This document shows, one piece after another, positions 17,238 to 26,767 of a DNA stretch of 64,000 nucleotides (position 1 is the stretch's first letter; the number at the start of each line of letters is the position of its first letter). A model generated the notes under the pieces. That model worked only from the letters and a program-made list of their open reading frames with translations. It had not been told where the DNA came from and did not search any database. Both the position numbers and the translations under genes were made by a program. Origin of the DNA: Oscillospiraceae bacterium. Lineage in GTDB: Bacteria > Bacillota > Clostridia > Oscillospirales > Ruminococcaceae. The DNA lies in contig JAJQGT010000006.1 of NCBI GenBank assembly GCA_021201135.1, positions 623,548 through 687,547 on the forward strand. Reading direction: 5' to 3'.

Positions 17238-18911
17238 TTACTGACTTACTTTCGGGAACTCGATTGTTATCGTGGTTCCGACGTTTTCTTTACTGTCAAG
17301 GGTGATTTTTGCGTCGTGGTAGATAGCGCCGTGCTTGACTATCGAAAGACCCAAGCCTGTGCCCGGTACTTCGCCGGAACGGCTCTTGTCGACACGGTAG
17401 AAGCGCTCAAAGACTCTGTCCGTCTCTGACTGTGGAATTCCGCAACCGGTGTCGCTTACTTTGAGAATAACGCTGTCTTGAGCATTCGTGACGCTAATCA
17501 TCGCCTTGCCGCCTTGGTGATTATACTTTATGGCGTTGTCGGCAAGGTTATATATCATCTCATCTAAGATTCTGAGAATTCCGTTGACGTGTGCACTCTC
17601 TCCCTCAACGGTGAGCTCGACACTCTTCTTTTCGGCTTCTTGCAAAAGACGCTGTCTGACGCTTTCGGAAAGGGTCAAAAGATCAACATCCTCGCGGTCG
17701 AGCCCGCCGACATTTCCCTCGTCAAGTTCACTTAGCTTGATTATGTCGCCAATAAGCGCTATCAGCCGCTGGGCTTCGTCATAGATGGACTTTGAAAAGT
17801 CCTTTGAGAGTTCTGCAGGCACATCACCCGCCATCAGCATCTCGGCAAAGCCGGAGATTGAAGTGAGCGGCGTTTTCAGCTCGTGGGAGACATTCGAGGT
17901 AAATTCGCGTCTCAGCTGTTCCCTCTCCCGGCTTTCCGTAACGTCGAGGATTATGATTACCGCGCCGATTACGGCGTTTTCTTCGTATACGGGGCTCGCT
18001 ATCAGGCTGTAGCACCGTCCGGATACCTCCATCGAGCTCTCGGCTTTCTCACCTGAAAGCGCAGACTCGATGGCGGTTCTCAACCCCTTTGTGCGGTTGT
18101 ACCGGAGAACACTTCCTGTAACGGGAGTGCTGAGCCCGAGAAGGCTCAGAGCCGCACTGTTATATGTCAGGATGCAGAGGTCCTTGTCGATGACGAGGAA
18201 GCCCTCGCTCATGTTTTCGGTTATGAGCCGGAACTCCGACTGCTGTTTTTCGGCACTCTTTATCTGCTCCGCTATCGTCCTTCTCTGAGCCGAAAGCTTG
18301 TTGAGAAGAGGCGTGAGCTCCTCATAGGTTTCGTTCTTTTCGGGAGAGTCGAGATTGAGATTATTAATCGGCTCGACTATCGACTTCGAAGCCCTGAGCG
18401 AAAGAATAAGCGAAAGTATAAGTGCTATTGCTAATACAACAAGTATCGGTCTTACAAGCCCAAGAAGAACAGTCACAACCGTATACTGCGTTGCCGCGAC
18501 ACGAAGGACGCTTCCGTCATCCAGAAGAATCGCATAGTAGATTGTCTTTTCGGTGAGGGTTTCGGAGTAACGGGTGCTCGAACCGGTTCCGGTCGCAAGA
18601 GCTTCGATTATCTCCTCACGGTCGGAGTGGTTCTCGAGGGTTTCCGCATCGGCGGCGGAATCATAGATAACCGTTCCGTCGGAGGCGATGACGCTGATTC
18701 TCGATTCCTCGTCGCCGTAGCCTTCGATAAGCCCAATTCCCTCTTGGTTGACGGCGTAAGCGATATACTCCGCCTTTTCCTGAAGCTGAGATTCAAGGCT
18801 CGTTTCGAAGTAATCGAAGAGTACGCCCATAATAAGGGCGATGCAGGCAATCAGCACCAATAGTGCCACCAAAATTACCGAATGAAATATTTTTTTACTG
18901 AGTGTGCTCAA
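17238..18911 (-). CDS. phoR: Phosphate-regulon-type sensor histidine kinase PhoR
   Basis: A 557-residue membrane kinase: TM1 (about 10-32), a ~115-residue extracytoplasmic sensor region, TM2 (about 145-168), a linker/HAMP-like region, a PAS domain ('LITENMSEGFLVIDKDLCIL'), HisKA with the phospho-His in SNVSHELKTPLTS, and HATPase with N box NAIKYN, DTGCGIP and GTGLGLSIVK. Being the last gene of pst-phoU-phoB-phoR identifies it as PhoR; it should phosphorylate PhoB when phosphate is low. The start is a TTG, 3 bp after the phoB stop, with AGGTGA ahead, so translation is coupled. Confidence 0.9.
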   Translation of the reverse strand: MSTLSKKIFHSVILVALLVLIACIALIMGVLFDYFETSLESQLQEKAEYIAYAVNQEGIGLIEGYGDEESRISVIASDGTVIYDSAADAETLENHSDREEIIEALATGTGSSTRYSETLTEKTIYYAILLDDGSVLRVAATQYTVVTVLLGLVRPILVVLAIALILSLILSLRASKSIVEPINNLNLDSPEKNETYEELTPLLNKLSAQRRTIAEQIKSAEKQQSEFRLITENMSEGFLVIDKDLCILTYNSAALSLLGLSTPVTGSVLRYNRTKGLRTAIESALSGEKAESSMEVSGRCYSLIASPVYEENAVIGAVIIILDVTESREREQLRREFTSNVSHELKTPLTSISGFAEMLMAGDVPAELSKDFSKSIYDEAQRLIALIGDIIKLSELDEGNVGGLDREDVDLLTLSESVRQRLLQEAEKKSVELTVEGESAHVNGILRILDEMIYNLADNAIKYNHQGGKAMISVTNAQDSVILKVSDTGCGIPQSETDRVFERFYRVDKSRSGEVPGTGLGLSIVKHGAIYHDAKITLDSKENVGTTITIEFPKVSQ

Positions 18912-18914
18912 TTT

Positions 18915-19580
18915 TTATTCACCTATTCTGTAACCGACTTTTTTTACTGTCTGGATAAGGCTTCCCGACTCGCCGAGCTTCTGGCGAAGCGTCCTTATGT
19001 GGACGTCCAAGGTTCTCGACTCGCCGTAGTACTCGCCCCAAATGTGGTTAAGGAGCTCTTCCCTGCCGACGACCTTGCCGTTAGCCTGCAGGAGCATAAG
19101 AAGGATGCTGTATTCTTTGAACGAGAGGGAGACAGGCTCGTCGCCGACTCTGACAGTGTGCTTTTCCGAATCAAGATATATGTCCCCGGCGTGATATTCG
19201 GTTGACTTGTCAAGCGCCTTGCCGCTTCTGCGGAGAACAGCTCTGACACGGGAGGAAAGCTCGGTCATGCCGAAGGGCTTTGTGATGTAGTCATCGGCAC
19301 CTAAGTCTAAGCCTGTGACTTTATCGAACTCCGAGCCCTTTGCCGTAAGCATTATAACAGGCATATCAGATTCTGCTCTGACTTTCTTCAGGATAGAGAG
19401 TCCGTCCTCCTCGGGGAGCATTATGTCCAAAAGAAGAAGCTCCGGCTTCTCATGCCGATATTCATCCCAGAACTCTGTGGGAGTCGGGAATCCGACTATG
19501 TCGTGACCTTCTTTCGAAAGTGCATAGCAGATGAGCTTTCTTATATTGTCGTCATCCTCGACCAAATAAATCCTTGCCAA
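18915..19580 (-). CDS. phoB: Phosphate-regulon-type response regulator (PhoB/PhoP)
   Basis: A 221-residue OmpR-class regulator. Receiver: acidic EDDD near the N-terminus, phospho-acceptor Asp in LLLLDIMLPEEDG, TAKG, and Lys in DDYITKPFG. DNA-binding winged helix: 'SFKEYSILLMLLQANGKVVGREEL', 'RTLDVHIRTLRQKLG' and 'IQTVKKVGYRI'. It should bind the TTAACA repeats in front of pstS. The start is set at TTG 19580, spaced 8 nt from AGGAG; an ATG 6 bases earlier overlaps the ribosome site too closely. The longest ORF (start 19679) overlaps phoU and is not supported. Confidence 0.9.
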   Translation of the reverse strand: MARIYLVEDDDNIRKLICYALSKEGHDIVGFPTPTEFWDEYRHEKPELLLLDIMLPEEDGLSILKKVRAESDMPVIMLTAKGSEFDKVTGLDLGADDYITKPFGMTELSSRVRAVLRRSGKALDKSTEYHAGDIYLDSEKHTVRVGDEPVSLSFKEYSILLMLLQANGKVVGREELLNHIWGEYYGESRTLDVHIRTLRQKLGESGSLIQTVKKVGYRIGE

Positions 19581-19639
19581 GACCATCACTCCTAACATAG
19601 CTATAATTTGATTATAGCATATTTTTGACTGCTCCGCAA

Positions 19640-20284
19640 CTAGGCTTTGTGTGAGCCAGTCACCGAGTAAATAACCCATTCGGCTATGTTGACGGCGTGG
19701 TCACCGATTCTTTCGAAGTATTTTGCAATCATCAGAAGGTCGATATAGAGCTCGCCCTTGCCGCTCTTATTCTCGATTGCGGCGGTAAGCTCGTTCTTGA
19801 CGTCATCGAAAAGTCTGTCGACAACGTCATCCATGGCGATAACTGCCTTTGCGGCGGCAACATCCTTCGTTACGAACGAATTGACGCTTTCGGTTACCAT
19901 TCTGACTGTTGCTTCCGCCATGTCGTAAATCCGGATTTCTCCGCCGACCTTCAGAGGTACGATGTTCTTTGCGACATCGGAAATGTCATATGCCTGATCG
20001 CCGATTCTCTCCATGTCGGAGGTCATTCGTAATGCGGAAGAGATAACTCTTAAATCGGTTGCAACCGGCTGTTCGCGGATTATGAGCTTCATGCAGAGGT
20101 CTTCGATTTCGCGCTCCTGACGGTCAATCTGGCGTTCCGCTTCTGAGGCGTTCTCAAGTAGCTTACTGTCAGCCGTCGAAAGATATTTTACAGCGGATGC
20201 GATTGCGTCCTCGCAGAGGGCACCCATTTCTATCAGCTCGTTATTCAAAAGTTCAAGCTGTCTTGAAAGATTTTCTCTCATCAT
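19640..20284 (-). CDS. phoU: Phosphate transport regulator PhoU
   Basis: A 214-residue all-helical protein with two PhoU repeats, each with an acidic metal-cluster helix: '[22 protein letters not shown]' and '[19 protein letters not shown]' (ERIGDxxxxI hallmark twice). PhoU links Pst transporter status to PhoR and restrains phosphate signalling. Its start overlaps the end of pstB by 4 bases (ATGA), and it is followed by phoB-phoR. Confidence 0.95.
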   Translation of the reverse strand: MMRENLSRQLELLNNELIEMGALCEDAIASAVKYLSTADSKLLENASEAERQIDRQEREIEDLCMKLIIREQPVATDLRVISSALRMTSDMERIGDQAYDISDVAKNIVPLKVGGEIRIYDMAEATVRMVTESVNSFVTKDVAAAKAVIAMDDVVDRLFDDVKNELTAAIENKSGKGELYIDLLMIAKYFERIGDHAVNIAEWVIYSVTGSHKA

Positions 20285-21036
20285 CCGAACCTCCCCGTTA
20301 TATATGCTTCTGTGCGGTCGTCAGAGGGCGAAGAGAACATCTTGCTCGTGTCGCCATATTCGACCAGCTCGCCCAGAAGGAAGAACGCCGTCTTGTCGGC
20401 AATTCTCGCCGCCTGTTGCATATTGTGTGTTACTATTACGATTGTGTAATTCTTGCGGAGCTCCAATGCGAGCTCTTCTATTTTTGAAGTTGAAATCGGG
20501 TCAAGAGCCGAAGTTGGTTCGTCCATGAGTACTACCTCGGGTTCTACCGCTATTGTTCTCGCGATGCAAAGACGCTGTTGCTGTCCGCCGGAAAGTCCCA
20601 AGGCGCTCTTCTTTAATCTGTCCTTGCACTCGTCCCAGATTGCCGCCTGTCTTAAAGATCGCTCAACCGCTTCGTCGAGCTGGACTCTCGACTTGACACC
20701 CTGAATCCTCAAGCCATAGGCAACGTTGTCATAGATGCTCATTGGGAATGGATTCGGCTTCTGGAAGACCATTCCGACACGCCTTCTAAGAACCGACACG
20801 TCGATATCTTTATATATGTCTACACCGGCAAGTGTGAGCTTGCCCTCTATCTTTACGCCTTCGACTAAATCGTTCATTCGGTTGAGGGACTTAAAAAAAG
20901 TCGATTTTCCGCAACCCGACGGACCGATAAGAGCCGTGATTCTGTTCTGAGGGATTCCTATGCTGATGTCTTTGATTGCGTGATTTTCTCCGTACCAGAG
21001 ATTCATATTTTTGACGTCTATGAGAGGTTCACTCAT
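20281..21036 (-). CDS. pstB: Phosphate ABC transporter ATP-binding protein
   Basis: A 251-residue ATPase with Walker [11 protein letters not shown]-loop '[21 protein letters not shown]', signature [16 protein letters not shown], Walker [14 protein letters not shown], and H-switch [12 protein letters not shown]. PstB-specific are the NPFP segment after the Q-loop and '[13 protein letters not shown]'. It powers PstCA. It overlaps pstA by 8 bases and phoU by 4. Confidence 0.96.
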   Translation of the reverse strand: MSEPLIDVKNMNLWYGENHAIKDISIGIPQNRITALIGPSGCGKSTFFKSLNRMNDLVEGVKIEGKLTLAGVDIYKDIDVSVLRRRVGMVFQKPNPFPMSIYDNVAYGLRIQGVKSRVQLDEAVERSLRQAAIWDECKDRLKKSALGLSGGQQQRLCIARTIAVEPEVVLMDEPTSALDPISTSKIEELALELRKNYTIVIVTHNMQQAARIADKTAFFLLGELVEYGDTSKMFSSPSDDRTEAYITGRFG

Positions 21037-21916
21037 TCTCCGTCCTCCTCTTTAGCTTCTTGCCGGCAATCTTTGCGGCTGTATTTATTATAAGTGTAAG
21101 AATAAGCAGTATGAACGCGATTGCAAACGCTGTTCCGGAATCGGCACGCTCCTTGGCGTAGACATAAAGTGCAACCGCAAGAGTTGAGCCGGCGTGGTTC
21201 GGGGTTATAGCCTCAAGAGGTGTATAGATGACGTCCGCCATGCCTGCGGTGAAGAGAAGTGCCGCACTTTCGCCGACGATTCTTCCTATCGAAAGGATAC
21301 AACCGGTGACGATACCGTCTATAGCCGAGGGAAGGACAACAGTACGGACCATGTGCCACTTTCCGGAGCCGAGTGCCAAGGAACCTTCACGGTAGCTGTC
21401 CGGGACGGTCTTCAAGCTCTCCTGAACTGTTCTGACTATCGTTGGAAGAGTCATGATTACGAGCGTGAGAGAACCTGCAAGAAGGCTTGTCTTCAGCTTG
21501 AAGGTCTGGACGAAGATAAGCATGCCGACCAGACCATAGATGATTGACGGGATTCCCGCAAGCGTTTCGGTCGCAAATTCGATTACCGCAACTGCTTTCT
21601 TGTTTTTTGCATATTCATTTAAGTATATCGCCGCTCCCGTTCCGACGGGGAGAACGATTACAAGCGTCATGATTACCACATAGATGGTGTTTAAGATGTT
21701 CGGGAGAATTCCCGTGATGCCCTTTAAGTAGCTGACGCCGTTCGAAAGGAATTCCCAACTGATATTCGGAAGTCCTCTTATTACTATCACCACTACCACA
21801 AACAGCACTGCGGCTATGATTAAAACCGCTGAAAGATAGACAAGTGCCTTGAGAATCGCTGTTTTTACTTTTCTGGAAGTGGATATACTGCCATTGCTCT
21901 TTTTCAAATCTTTCAT
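21029..21916 (-). CDS. pstA: Phosphate ABC transporter permease PstA
   Basis: A 295-residue inner-membrane permease with about six helices and the EAA-type coupling loop '[32 protein letters not shown]', followed by '[15 protein letters not shown]', both typical of PstA. It forms the channel with PstC. It lies 3 bp after pstC and overlaps pstB. Confidence 0.94.
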   Translation of the reverse strand: MKDLKKSNGSISTSRKVKTAILKALVYLSAVLIIAAVLFVVVVIVIRGLPNISWEFLSNGVSYLKGITGILPNILNTIYVVIMTLVIVLPVGTGAAIYLNEYAKNKKAVAVIEFATETLAGIPSIIYGLVGMLIFVQTFKLKTSLLAGSLTLVIMTLPTIVRTVQESLKTVPDSYREGSLALGSGKWHMVRTVVLPSAIDGIVTGCILSIGRIVGESAALLFTAGMADVIYTPLEAITPNHAGSTLAVALYVYAKERADSGTAFAIAFILLILTLIINTAAKIAGKKLKRRTENE

Positions 21917-21919
21917 AAG

Positions 21920-22798
21920 TTATTTGTCCTTCTTGCGTTTTACAACAAGATTCAGTATTAGATTTACTATCATGATGAATACGAAGAGAACGAGTGCTAT
22001 GCTGAACAGTGCCTGACGCTGGAGACCCGAAGAGTAAGCCATCTCGCTTACTATCGCCGTTGTCAGGAATCTGACGCTCTTGAAGAGCCCGGGCATATTT
22101 GCAACGTTTCCGGCTACCATCATTACAGCTGTTGTTTCGCCTATTGCCCTACCTGTTCCCATTACCAAGGAAGCTAATATTCCACTCTTCGCCGCGGGAA
22201 TCGTGACATTGAAGATGGTTTCGGTTTTGTTGGCGCCGAGTGCCAGAGACGCTTCTTCATATTCCTTGGGAACTGCTCTTATTGCCGTTTCGGACATCGA
22301 AATTACCGACGGGAGAATCATGATTATGAGTACTACTATTGCCGAGAATAAATTCGCTCCGTCGGGAAGATTAAACATTTCCCTGACTGCGGGAACTACA
22401 TAGATCATTCCGACAAGTCCGAACACTACAGACGGAATTTCGCTCATCAGGTCGACTATCGAGCGCATGATTCCGGAAAATCTTTTGCCGGACATTTTTG
22501 CTATGCACACCGCACACAAGAGCCCCAGAGGGAAACCTATGAGCATTGCTCCGAAGGTTCCGAAGACGCTCGTTAAGATGAATGGAAGTATTCCATAGGA
22601 CGGGTTTTCGCCTGTTGACTTCCAGACGGTTCCGAAGAGGAATTTGAAGACTCCTATTTCCTTTATTGCCGGTATGCCTGATACAACAAGATATACTGTT
22701 ATTACTACTACAAGTGCAACAGCTAAAAAGCCGCAGATTATGAATATAGCGTTCATTATCCGGTCTATCAGGTGTGCTGTTTTCTTGACTTTATCCAT
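21920..22798 (-). CDS. pstC: Phosphate ABC transporter permease PstC
   Basis: A 292-residue permease. 'GTVWKSTGENPSYGILPFIL', 'PLGLLCAVCIAKM', 'IPSVVFGLVGMIYVVP', 'AIRAVPKEYEEASLALGANK' (coupling loop) and 'GRAIGETTAVMMVAGN' are PstC features. About six membrane helices. It is the second gene of the pst operon, 28 bp after pstS. Confidence 0.94.
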   Translation of the reverse strand: MDKVKKTAHLIDRIMNAIFIICGFLAVALVVVITVYLVVSGIPAIKEIGVFKFLFGTVWKSTGENPSYGILPFILTSVFGTFGAMLIGFPLGLLCAVCIAKMSGKRFSGIMRSIVDLMSEIPSVVFGLVGMIYVVPAVREMFNLPDGANLFSAIVVLIIMILPSVISMSETAIRAVPKEYEEASLALGANKTETIFNVTIPAAKSGILASLVMGTGRAIGETTAVMMVAGNVANMPGLFKSVRFLTTAIVSEMAYSSGLQRQALFSIALVLFVFIMIVNLILNLVVKRKKDK

Positions 22799-22826
22799 GC
22801 CTGCGGCTTCCTTTCTGTCGCTATAT

Positions 22827-23636
22827 TTAATTTACGGGGACGCAACCTGCGGCTTCTACATACTCGTTTACAGCGGAGCTGGTGCAGAAGTCATAGAATG
22901 CCTGAGCGGCATCCGAGAGAGCAGTGTCCTTCTTGGTTACAAAGATGAAGTTTCTCTGGATTGCATATGAGCCGTCAAGGACTGTAGCACTGGTCGGGAA
23001 TACTCCCTCAACGGAGATTGCACTTACGGTGTCGTTTACGGAAGCGAGTGAAACATAGCCGATTGCGTTCGGGTTCGAGGAAACTGCGCTGACAACGTCA
23101 CCGGTGGAGGTGAGCTCCTGAGAGTAGACGCAAGCATCAGCGGTTCCGGTGATGGACTCGAAGCCGTCACGGGTGCCGGAGGAAGCTTCACGCCCGATGC
23201 AGACGATTGGAAGGTCCTCGCCGCCTACTTCGCTCCAGTTGGTGATTTCGCCGGTGAAGATGGAAGCGATCTGAGCGATTGTGAGATCAGATACGGTGTT
23301 AGAGGTGTTTACGATTACTGCAATACCGTCGATTGCAACTACTGTCTGGTCGCAGGTCTCGAGCTCCTCGTCCTTCAGGTTACGGCTTGCAAGACCGATG
23401 TCGCAGATGCCGTCGATTACAGCCTGAATTCCGGAGCCGGAACCGGTGGGATTGTAAGTAACGGTGATGTTTTCGTTCTCCTCCATGAAGGCTTCCATGA
23501 AGTAACCCATGACCTTCTCCATTGAGGTGGAGCCGTCGGTGGAAACCGACTGAGCTTCGGTTTCGCCGCAAGCGGTGAAAGAGCCGAGTGCCAATACGAG
23601 GCACATAATAAGCGCAAATATTCTTGCTTTTTTCAT
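22827..23636 (-). CDS. pstS: Phosphate-binding lipoprotein PstS
   Basis: A 269-residue solute-binding protein. A lipoprotein signal ends at the lipobox FTAC (Cys about 23). Phosphate-ligand loops are 'STDGSTSMEKVM', 'YNPTGSGSGIQAVIDG' and 'GREASSGTRDGFESI', the usual three. It captures phosphate outside the membrane and delivers it to PstCA. The start at 23636 is chosen because the earlier ATG at 23648 overlaps the AAAGGA ribosome site. First gene of the operon, directly behind a Pho box promoter. Confidence 0.95.
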   Translation of the reverse strand: MKKARIFALIMCLVLALGSFTACGETEAQSVSTDGSTSMEKVMGYFMEAFMEENENITVTYNPTGSGSGIQAVIDGICDIGLASRNLKDEELETCDQTVVAIDGIAVIVNTSNTVSDLTIAQIASIFTGEITNWSEVGGEDLPIVCIGREASSGTRDGFESITGTADACVYSQELTSTGDVVSAVSSNPNAIGYVSLASVNDTVSAISVEGVFPTSATVLDGSYAIQRNFIFVTKKDTALSDAAQAFYDFCTSSAVNEYVEAAGCVPVN

Positions 23637-23695
23637 TTCAAATAACATCCTTTCAGATAATACAAGTGAGACGGACTTTTGCCGTCCATGGCTCT

Positions 23696-23751
23696 AATAT
23701 AACGCAGTTAATGTTAAGTCTGAAAGTACTGTTATGTTAAATCTATGTTAA
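23696..23751 (-). promoter_or_regulatory. Pho box and promoter of the pst-pho operon
   Basis: On the minus strand TTAACA occurs at 23751-23746, 23740-23735 and 23717-23712. The first two are one 11-bp repeat apart (TTAACATAGAT/TTAACATAACA) and the third is two repeat lengths on. This is the direct-repeat pattern bound by PhoP/PhoB-type regulators in Firmicutes. A -10 (TATATT) lies at 23701-23696, ten bases after the last repeat, and there is no good -35, as expected for an activated promoter. Confidence 0.85.
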
Positions 23752-23765
23752 ATATCGCCTGAAAA

Positions 23766-23798
23766 CGAAAAAAATCCGCCACGAAGGCGGATTTTTGA
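23766..23798 (-). terminator. Terminator after degV (bidirectional shape)
   Basis: AAAAATCCGCC ttcg(tg) GGCGGATTTTT on either strand. It separates the upstream DegV gene from the Pho-controlled promoter. Confidence 0.85.
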
Positions 23799-23809
23799 TG
23801 CAATAATTA

Positions 23810-24670
23810 TTATTTGTGTATTCCTCTAAAGAACAGTGCTATCGTTCCCGGTCCGGCATGACCGCCGGTTACGGGCTCGTACTGTTCTATCATAGCATTT
23901 CCGGTGAAGCCGATAGCTTTGAGCTGATCGAGGAGATTCATCGCTCCTGCTTCGTTATCGGCATGGGCAATGCTTATATCGAGGGACATATCCGAACAGA
24001 GCTTCTGATATTTGTCGACGAGAGTGGCGATTGCCCTCTTCTCTCCCCTTGCGACACCGTTGAAGACGATGTGACCGGTGTTGTCGCCCATGAGAATCGG
24101 CTTGACATTGAGGAGCGAGCCGGCGAATGAAACCGCTCCCGAAACTCTTCCGCCCTTCTTGAGATACTTCATGTCGTCAACGGTGAAGTACTGGCAAAGC
24201 TTCTCACGGCGATTATAAAGCTCGTTGACGACAACGTCGATTCTTTCGCCCTTCTCGATGAGCTCGGCGGCGTCGAGGACGTGCATTCCCTCGCCCAGAG
24301 AGGCGGCATATGAGTCGAAAACGACTATCGAGCGCTCGGGGTAGGATTCCTGAAGCTCACTTGCGGCGATTTTTGCGGAAGCTATCGCTCCGCTTATTCC
24401 ACCCGCCATTCCGACATAGAGAACGTCGTCGCCGTTCTGAAGTGCGGGCTCGAAAGCCTTCATATAATCGACGATATTTACCATCGAGGTCTTTATGTCT
24501 GCGCCCTCACGCATGGCTTTATAGAACGACTTGCCGTCGAAGCCTTCGAGGGTGTTATACTCTATAACCTCGTCATTTATGCTATAGTGAAAATGTACAA
24601 TCTCAACATTATGCTCCTTAAGAACCGCGGGGCTCAGAATTGCGGAGGTATCGGTGAAAAGTCTTATCAT
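23810..24670 (-). CDS. DegV-family fatty-acid-binding protein (FakB-like)
   Basis: A 286-residue two-domain protein. N-terminal 'LFTDTSAILSPAVLKEHNVEIVHFHYSINDEVIEY', 'DIKTSMVNIVDYMKAFEP' (usual TSQPS region reads TSMVN), 'VGMAGGISGAIASAKIAA' (GxSG loop), 'YLKKGGRVSGAVSFAGSLLNVKPIL' and the C-terminal 'GGHAGPGTIALFF' are DegV landmarks. DegV/FakB proteins hold a fatty acid and present it to the FakA kinase. Ligand unknown. It stands alone between its own terminator and that of the XRE gene. Confidence 0.9.
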   Translation of the reverse strand: MIRLFTDTSAILSPAVLKEHNVEIVHFHYSINDEVIEYNTLEGFDGKSFYKAMREGADIKTSMVNIVDYMKAFEPALQNGDDVLYVGMAGGISGAIASAKIAASELQESYPERSIVVFDSYAASLGEGMHVLDAAELIEKGERIDVVVNELYNRREKLCQYFTVDDMKYLKKGGRVSGAVSFAGSLLNVKPILMGDNTGHIVFNGVARGEKRAIATLVDKYQKLCSDMSLDISIAHADNEAGAMNLLDQLKAIGFTGNAMIEQYEPVTGGHAGPGTIALFFRGIHK

Positions 24671-24782
24671 TTTTATTGTCTCCTTACAGTCTTATGGGAT
24701 TTTGCTCGCAGATTATGATACCACTTTGGCTTGAAAATTTCAACCGGTACCCGAAAAAATCGTCTCTACTCTTAAAAATAAA

Positions 24783-24815
24783 GCGGTAGAGTCCCAAATC
24801 AAGGAATTCTACCGC
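24783..24815 (-). terminator. Terminator of the degV2-XRE transcript
   Basis: GCGGTAGA ... TCTACCGC stem with TTTATTTTTAAG on the minus side. Confidence 0.75.
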
Positions 24816-24823
24816 CATAATTA

Positions 24824-25426
24824 TTACTTCGATTCGTCTTTTTTATGGTTCGCATGGAACAGTCGGAAGCTCAGGACTACCAGTGCCTCCGCAGGAATCT
24901 CTATCAAGAATAACTGCCACCAGTTGTGCTTAAGGAAGACCACATACAGAGTCGTGACTATACTCAGGACCAGAAGCGAAACTATCACAAAGTTATATTT
25001 GCCATCATGCCAGATTGAGTTGAGGACCAACAGCGCCGTGAAAAGAACCGGCAGAGCATAGACGAACACCTGCCAATATATCAAGCCCCTCAACCAGAAG
25101 ATGACAAAGAGAATCGTTGCGACAGTCATAATTCCGACCGAAGTGATTGCCATTATAATCTGATATGGGATGGTGGTCTTGACGGAATCGAGGATGCTTA
25201 TCTTCTCCTCAGGGTCGTGAGGGCGAACGAGATAGTCGACCGTCACGCCGAAGATGTCGGCGATATTGCGGAGAACTATTACATCCGGCAGAGCCTCAGC
25301 CCGTTCCCACTTGGAGACGGACTTGTCGGAATAGTTGAGCTTTTCGGCAAGCTCAAGCTGGGTCATTCCTGCACGGGTTCTCAATTCTATTATATTGCTT
25401 GCTATAGTGGTCTCGATCTCTTTCAT
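24824..25426 (-). CDS. XRE-type membrane-bound transcriptional regulator
   Basis: A 200-residue protein: an N-terminal HTH_3 domain (residues 8-65, 'IIELRTRAGMTQLELAEKLNYSDKSVSKWERAEALPD') followed by about four hydrophobic helices (92-190). This HTH-plus-membrane layout is frequent in Clostridia and suggests sensing at the membrane; target and signal are unknown. GAGGTAACC precedes the ATG. It begins 26 bp after the frameshifted degV end, so both are likely on one transcript. Confidence 0.85.
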   Translation of the reverse strand: MKEIETTIASNIIELRTRAGMTQLELAEKLNYSDKSVSKWERAEALPDVIVLRNIADIFGVTVDYLVRPHDPEEKISILDSVKTTIPYQIIMAITSVGIMTVATILFVIFWLRGLIYWQVFVYALPVLFTALLVLNSIWHDGKYNFVIVSLLVLSIVTTLYVVFLKHNWWQLFLIEIPAEALVVLSFRLFHANHKKDESK

Positions 25427-25451
25427 GGTTACCTCACTTCTAAGAGAAAAA

Positions 25452-26299
25452 CTACTTTTCGAAGAAGACTACTCCTATTGCACCCGGACCGATATGGGTG
25501 CCGATTGTGGCGCCGATTCTCATGACGGGAAGCTCACTTGTTTCAGACTCCCAGAGGCTTCTTGAATCCTCGACATATTTGTCAAGGTACCTCTGCTGTT
25601 GCCGGTGTACGCCAACGAATAAGGCTTTGAGAAGTCGATGCCGTTGCCCTTGTTGATAAGCTCATTCAAGAGATTATTCCCCTTCTTCGAGCCTCTGGCT
25701 TTTCCGACCATCACTACTTCGCCTTCAACAACGCCGATAACCGGCTTTATCTGGAGAAGGCTTCCCGCAAACTCTACCGCCGCCGAGATTCTGCCGCCTT
25801 TTCTTAAGTACTTGAGGGTATCAAGGAGTGCTAAGATTCTTATCTTATGTCTTACTTCATTGAGGGTCTTCTCTAACTCTTCTGCACCCATACCGTCTCT
25901 GATAAGAGAATCTGCGTATCTTATAAATACTGCTTCGCCTAATGCCGCGCTCAGGCTGTCGACTACTATCGGCTTCGGGTCGAAGGACTCTGCTGCGATG
26001 CAGGCGGACTGATAGGTTCCGGAAAGCTTTGATGAAAGTGTGATGACAAATGGCGTGTCGCCATCGGCGATAACTTCTTCAAAAGCCTTTTCATAATCAG
26101 CCGGTGTAAGCTGAGAGGTGTGCGGGAGGTCGTCCGACTCGACGAGCATGTCGTAGAATCTGTCGGGAGTGATGTCAACACCGTCTCTATACTCCGTGCC
26201 GCCGATTGTGACGGTCAATGGGATGAGATACCAACCGTGTTCTTTTGCTTCGTTGACGGTTATATCTGATGCTGAGTCGATTACAAGTCTTAGTGCCAT
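25452..26299 (-). pseudogene. DegV-family gene with a C-terminal frameshift
   Basis: The open frame (25520-26299, 259 aa) is a normal DegV protein ('SASDITVNEAKEHGWYLIPL', 'HTSQLTPADYEKAFEE', 'TLSSKLSGTYQSA', 'YLRKGGRISAAVEFAGSLLQIKPV') up to 'YTGNSRG', then ends in an unrelated tail. The missing C-terminus continues in another frame: 'YLDKYVEDSRSLWESETSEL', then 'MRIGATIGTHIGPGAIGVVFFE' and a stop at 25452. A single-base loss near 25590 explains it. It may be a true mutation or a sequencing error. GGAGCAACCC precedes the ATG. Downstream of aroQ by 27 bp, it could share the aromatic transcript. Confidence 0.8.
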
Positions 26300-26326
26300 T
26301 GGGTTGCTCCTTTAGTTATGAAAAAT

Positions 26327-26767
26327 TTATTGCTTCTTGGCGAGATAATCCTCCAAGAACTTCACGGCTTCGATATAGCCGTTAAAGCCGAGTCCCATAT
26401 AGGTCTTTACGCATGCCTTGCCGGCGTAGGAAATCTGCCGGAAGTCCTCGCGTTCGTTGACAGCCGAGATATGAACCTCAACCGCAGGAATCGAAACAGC
26501 CTTCAAAGCGTCTAAGATTGCCACGCTTGTGTGGGTGTAAGCCGCCGGATTTATGACTATTCCGTCGAAAACTCCATAGGCATCCTGAATCCTGTCGACG
26601 ATTGCGCCTTCGTGATTCGACTGGAAGAAATCCACTTCTATTCCCCTGCTGTCGCAATATTCGAATATCAGCTTTACAAGCGAGGCATAGGTCTCGGAGC
26701 CATAGATTCCGGGCTCCCTGATTCCGAGCATGTTCAGATTCGGACCGTTTATTACAAGTATTTTCAT
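26327..26767 (-). CDS. aroQ: Type II 3-dehydroquinate dehydratase
   Basis: A 146-residue enzyme of the shikimate pathway converting 3-dehydroquinate to 3-dehydroshikimate; type II forms dodecamers. 'INGPNLNMLGIREPGIYG' (with the catalytic Tyr/Arg loop), 'FFQSNHEGAIVDRI', 'NPAAYTHTSVAILDAL' and 'VEVHISAVNEREDFR' are conserved and uninterrupted. Its start codon overlaps the last base of the aroE-aroK gene. It supplies the step before AroE in the same operon. Confidence 0.96.
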   Translation of the reverse strand: MKILVINGPNLNMLGIREPGIYGSETYASLVKLIFEYCDSRGIEVDFFQSNHEGAIVDRIQDAYGVFDGIVINPAAYTHTSVAILDALKAVSIPAVEVHISAVNEREDFRQISYAGKACVKTYMGLGFNGYIEAVKFLEDYLAKKQ

